Shown: piece by piece, positions 62,785 through 64,000 of the stretch
Layout: every line of letters starts with the position of its first letter
Numbering within the stretch: the first letter of the stretch is position 1
Assembly (NCBI GenBank): GCA_019828595.1
Contig: JAHQRK010000025.1
Location: forward strand, 744,001 to 808,000
Reading direction: 5' to 3'
Length of the DNA stretch: 64,000 nucleotides
Origin: Aphanomyces cochlioides
Taxonomy: Eukaryota; Oomycota; Saprolegniomycetes; Saprolegniales; Verrucalvaceae
Made by a program: the position numbers and the translations under genes
Notes under the pieces: generated by a model
The model's database searches: none
What the model saw: the letters and a program-made list of their open reading frames with translations, nothing else
Told to the model about the DNA's origin: nothing

Positions 62785-64000
62785 TCAGCAGTCGTTGTCT
62801 TCAGAATAGCTTTCATCGCTGTCTTCAGAACGATCATCTTCATCGTCTGAGTCGTCGTTGTCTTCAGAACAGCTTTCGTCTTTACTGCTACGGTGGTTAG
62901 TTTCATCGTCTGAGTCATCGTTGTCTTCAGAACGATCATCTTCATCGTCTGAGTCATCGTAGACTTCAGAATAGCTGCCATCGTCTGATTCGTCTTCGGT
63001 TTGAAGTGTTTGGATACAGTGCTGGACAGCAAGTACTTTCAATACTTCAATTTGTTGTCTGGTAATGAAGTTGCCCCCCAATGCAATCAACTTCATATGG
63101 ACAAATCGGTTGGGGTCTGTTGTAAACTCAATCAAAGTCCGCGCTGCATTGAATTCAAACCGATTAGAGCTCAAATCAAGCTCGGTGATCGTGCAATTGT
63201 TTTTAATTGCTTGGGCAATCGATATGACATATTGATTTGTTAGCTCACAATTTCGAAGTGTCAAACTCTCCAGGCGACATGATGGCAGGAATTGAGCCAA
63301 CAGCTGCCATTCTGAAAAATTGAGTTTAGTGCTCGAAATTTCTAGCGTCCTGATTAAAGTGTGGGGTAATACTTCAAACAATTGCTGAGTTCCAGTGTTG
63401 TATTCTGACGCCCACTTGAAATGCACCAATTATGAACCAGCAAGTTGACGTACAAACGCTTCAAATATGTGGATATCCATGCAACAAATAATTTTAAGTG
63501 AACGCATTGGAAACGAGCACGACGTAAAATTCAAGCCATTCAGGTCGCAATTAGAACATGCAAATGTATCCATCGTTGGACAATTAAATATTGTGTCGAA
63601 AAACTTTTGTCGCAAGCCTTGTTCATCAACTTGAAACTTCCACGATTGACCCGAAAAACACGAACAGGTTGCTTGTTAAACCACTTGAGAATGTCATGAG
63701 CCATTGTATCTCTAATGCAGAACTTAAGTCCACGGCAGGCCACTTTCCAACATTCTAGTTCGATCAGCTGCTTGCTGTCAGCAACAAGAGCCAAAACCTT
63801 TTCCAAGTTGTATAAATGATAGATCAAACACAAAACAAGTGCTTTCAAGTGCACTAAGAGCTCCGTGAGAACATCCAAAAGCATTTTTTCGTCGTCTGCG
63901 CGACAATCAATATCAATACAAAGCCTTCTGACAAAAAATAACTTGAAATCGATCCACCGCAGGGTCGTCCATTCGGAAAGTGTCCAGTGCACTTCGGTCT
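62785..64000 (-). pseudogene. Divergent FLR-like LRR gene with acidic tail, broken, continues past window
   Basis: Frame 63992-63540 includes IRDTMAHDILKWFNKQPVRV, the counterpart of SMANDLLQWITSQPIQ. A shift near 63655 leads to DEQGLRQKFFDTIFNC (frame to 63615), then an in-frame TAA at 63430-63432. The same frame goes on 63429-62785 with clear leucine-rich repeats (LESLTLRNCELTNQ, ITELDLSSNRFEFNAARTLI). It ends in a 70-residue Asp/Glu/Ser tail of tandem units (SEDNDDSDDEDDRSED). Unlike other members it has canonical LRR spacing and a highly acidic end. The N-terminal part lies beyond the window edge. Confidence 0.65.

Noticed and set aside
62649..63032. 127-codon minus frame rich in Met/Lys/Thr repeats
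   Set aside because: Alternative frame of the acidic-tail repeat of the LRR gene; composition comes from the repeat.
2530..63615. Reassigned stop codons (non-standard genetic code) to explain in-frame stops
   Set aside because: TAA, TAG and TGA all occur as lesions, frameshifts and deletions accompany them, and intact genes end at ordinary stops.

Overview
The window looks like accessory, transposon-rich chromosome from an oomycete-like protist, most plausibly a saprolegnialean such as an Aphanomyces relative. This is an inference. It rests on very short GT-AG introns (44-48 nt where I can place them), on the mix of Ty3/gypsy, PIF/Harbinger, pogo-like, Crypton-like and LINE elements, and on a lineage-specific family of F-box-like/leucine-rich proteins. 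No operons, ribosome binding sites, rRNA, intact tRNA or CRISPR were seen.

The dominant component is one multigene family ('FLR family' here). Its members have an N-terminal F-box-like block (LP-x2-V-x6-F-I-x-EW ... LGPLEHLWQL), a middle block (W-K-x-FRIT ... IFKFAASSSSLR ... SMANDLLQWI ... FTWES-x-SLR) and a C-terminal LRR-like block (DHPTLQEL ... IDLF). I count about 28 copies or relics on both strands. Only four or five are uninterrupted: 49450-50658, 57710-59005, 60787-62280, a 5'-truncated copy at 30893-32098 and a C-truncated copy at 55757-56860. The rest carry stops, frameshifts, internal deletions or truncations, the picture of a birth-and-death cluster.

Layout. 0-8.3 kb: FLR relics and an inverted-repeat element with a tRNA-like B box. 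8.3-11.5 kb: a 5'-truncated Ty3/gypsy element with an apparent spliced antisense gene. 12.0-14.3 kb: PIF/Harbinger remains (DDE transposase plus Myb/SANT-like protein). 14.3-17.2 kb: LINE debris. 18.5-19.4 kb: an M48 metallopeptidase gene, the only ordinary conserved cellular gene that looks intact. 21.5-23.2 kb: an ankyrin-repeat gene broken by one stop. 23.5-24.0 kb: a tandem array. 24.1-30.2 kb: a full-length Ty3/gypsy element with near-identical 268-bp LTRs and a perfect CTCAG target duplication. 30.9-35.5 kb: FLR copies. 35.8-38.8 kb: a TIR element and a complete pogo-like transposon with TA duplication. 40.0-40.8 kb: a SET-domain pseudogene. 41.5-43.3 kb: a Crypton-like tyrosine recombinase with a GCR1_C-type domain. 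45.3-47.7 kb: palindromes and MITE-like repeats. 48.4-64 kb: the densest FLR block, containing two nearly identical 3.07-kb arms in inverted orientation around a 0.87-kb spacer.

The genes do not form one pathway. The clearest story is genomic: repeated duplication, inversion and transposon insertion acting on a rapidly evolving family of putative protein-interaction (possibly substrate-recognition) proteins. All statements on identity come from reading the sequence; no database search was possible.
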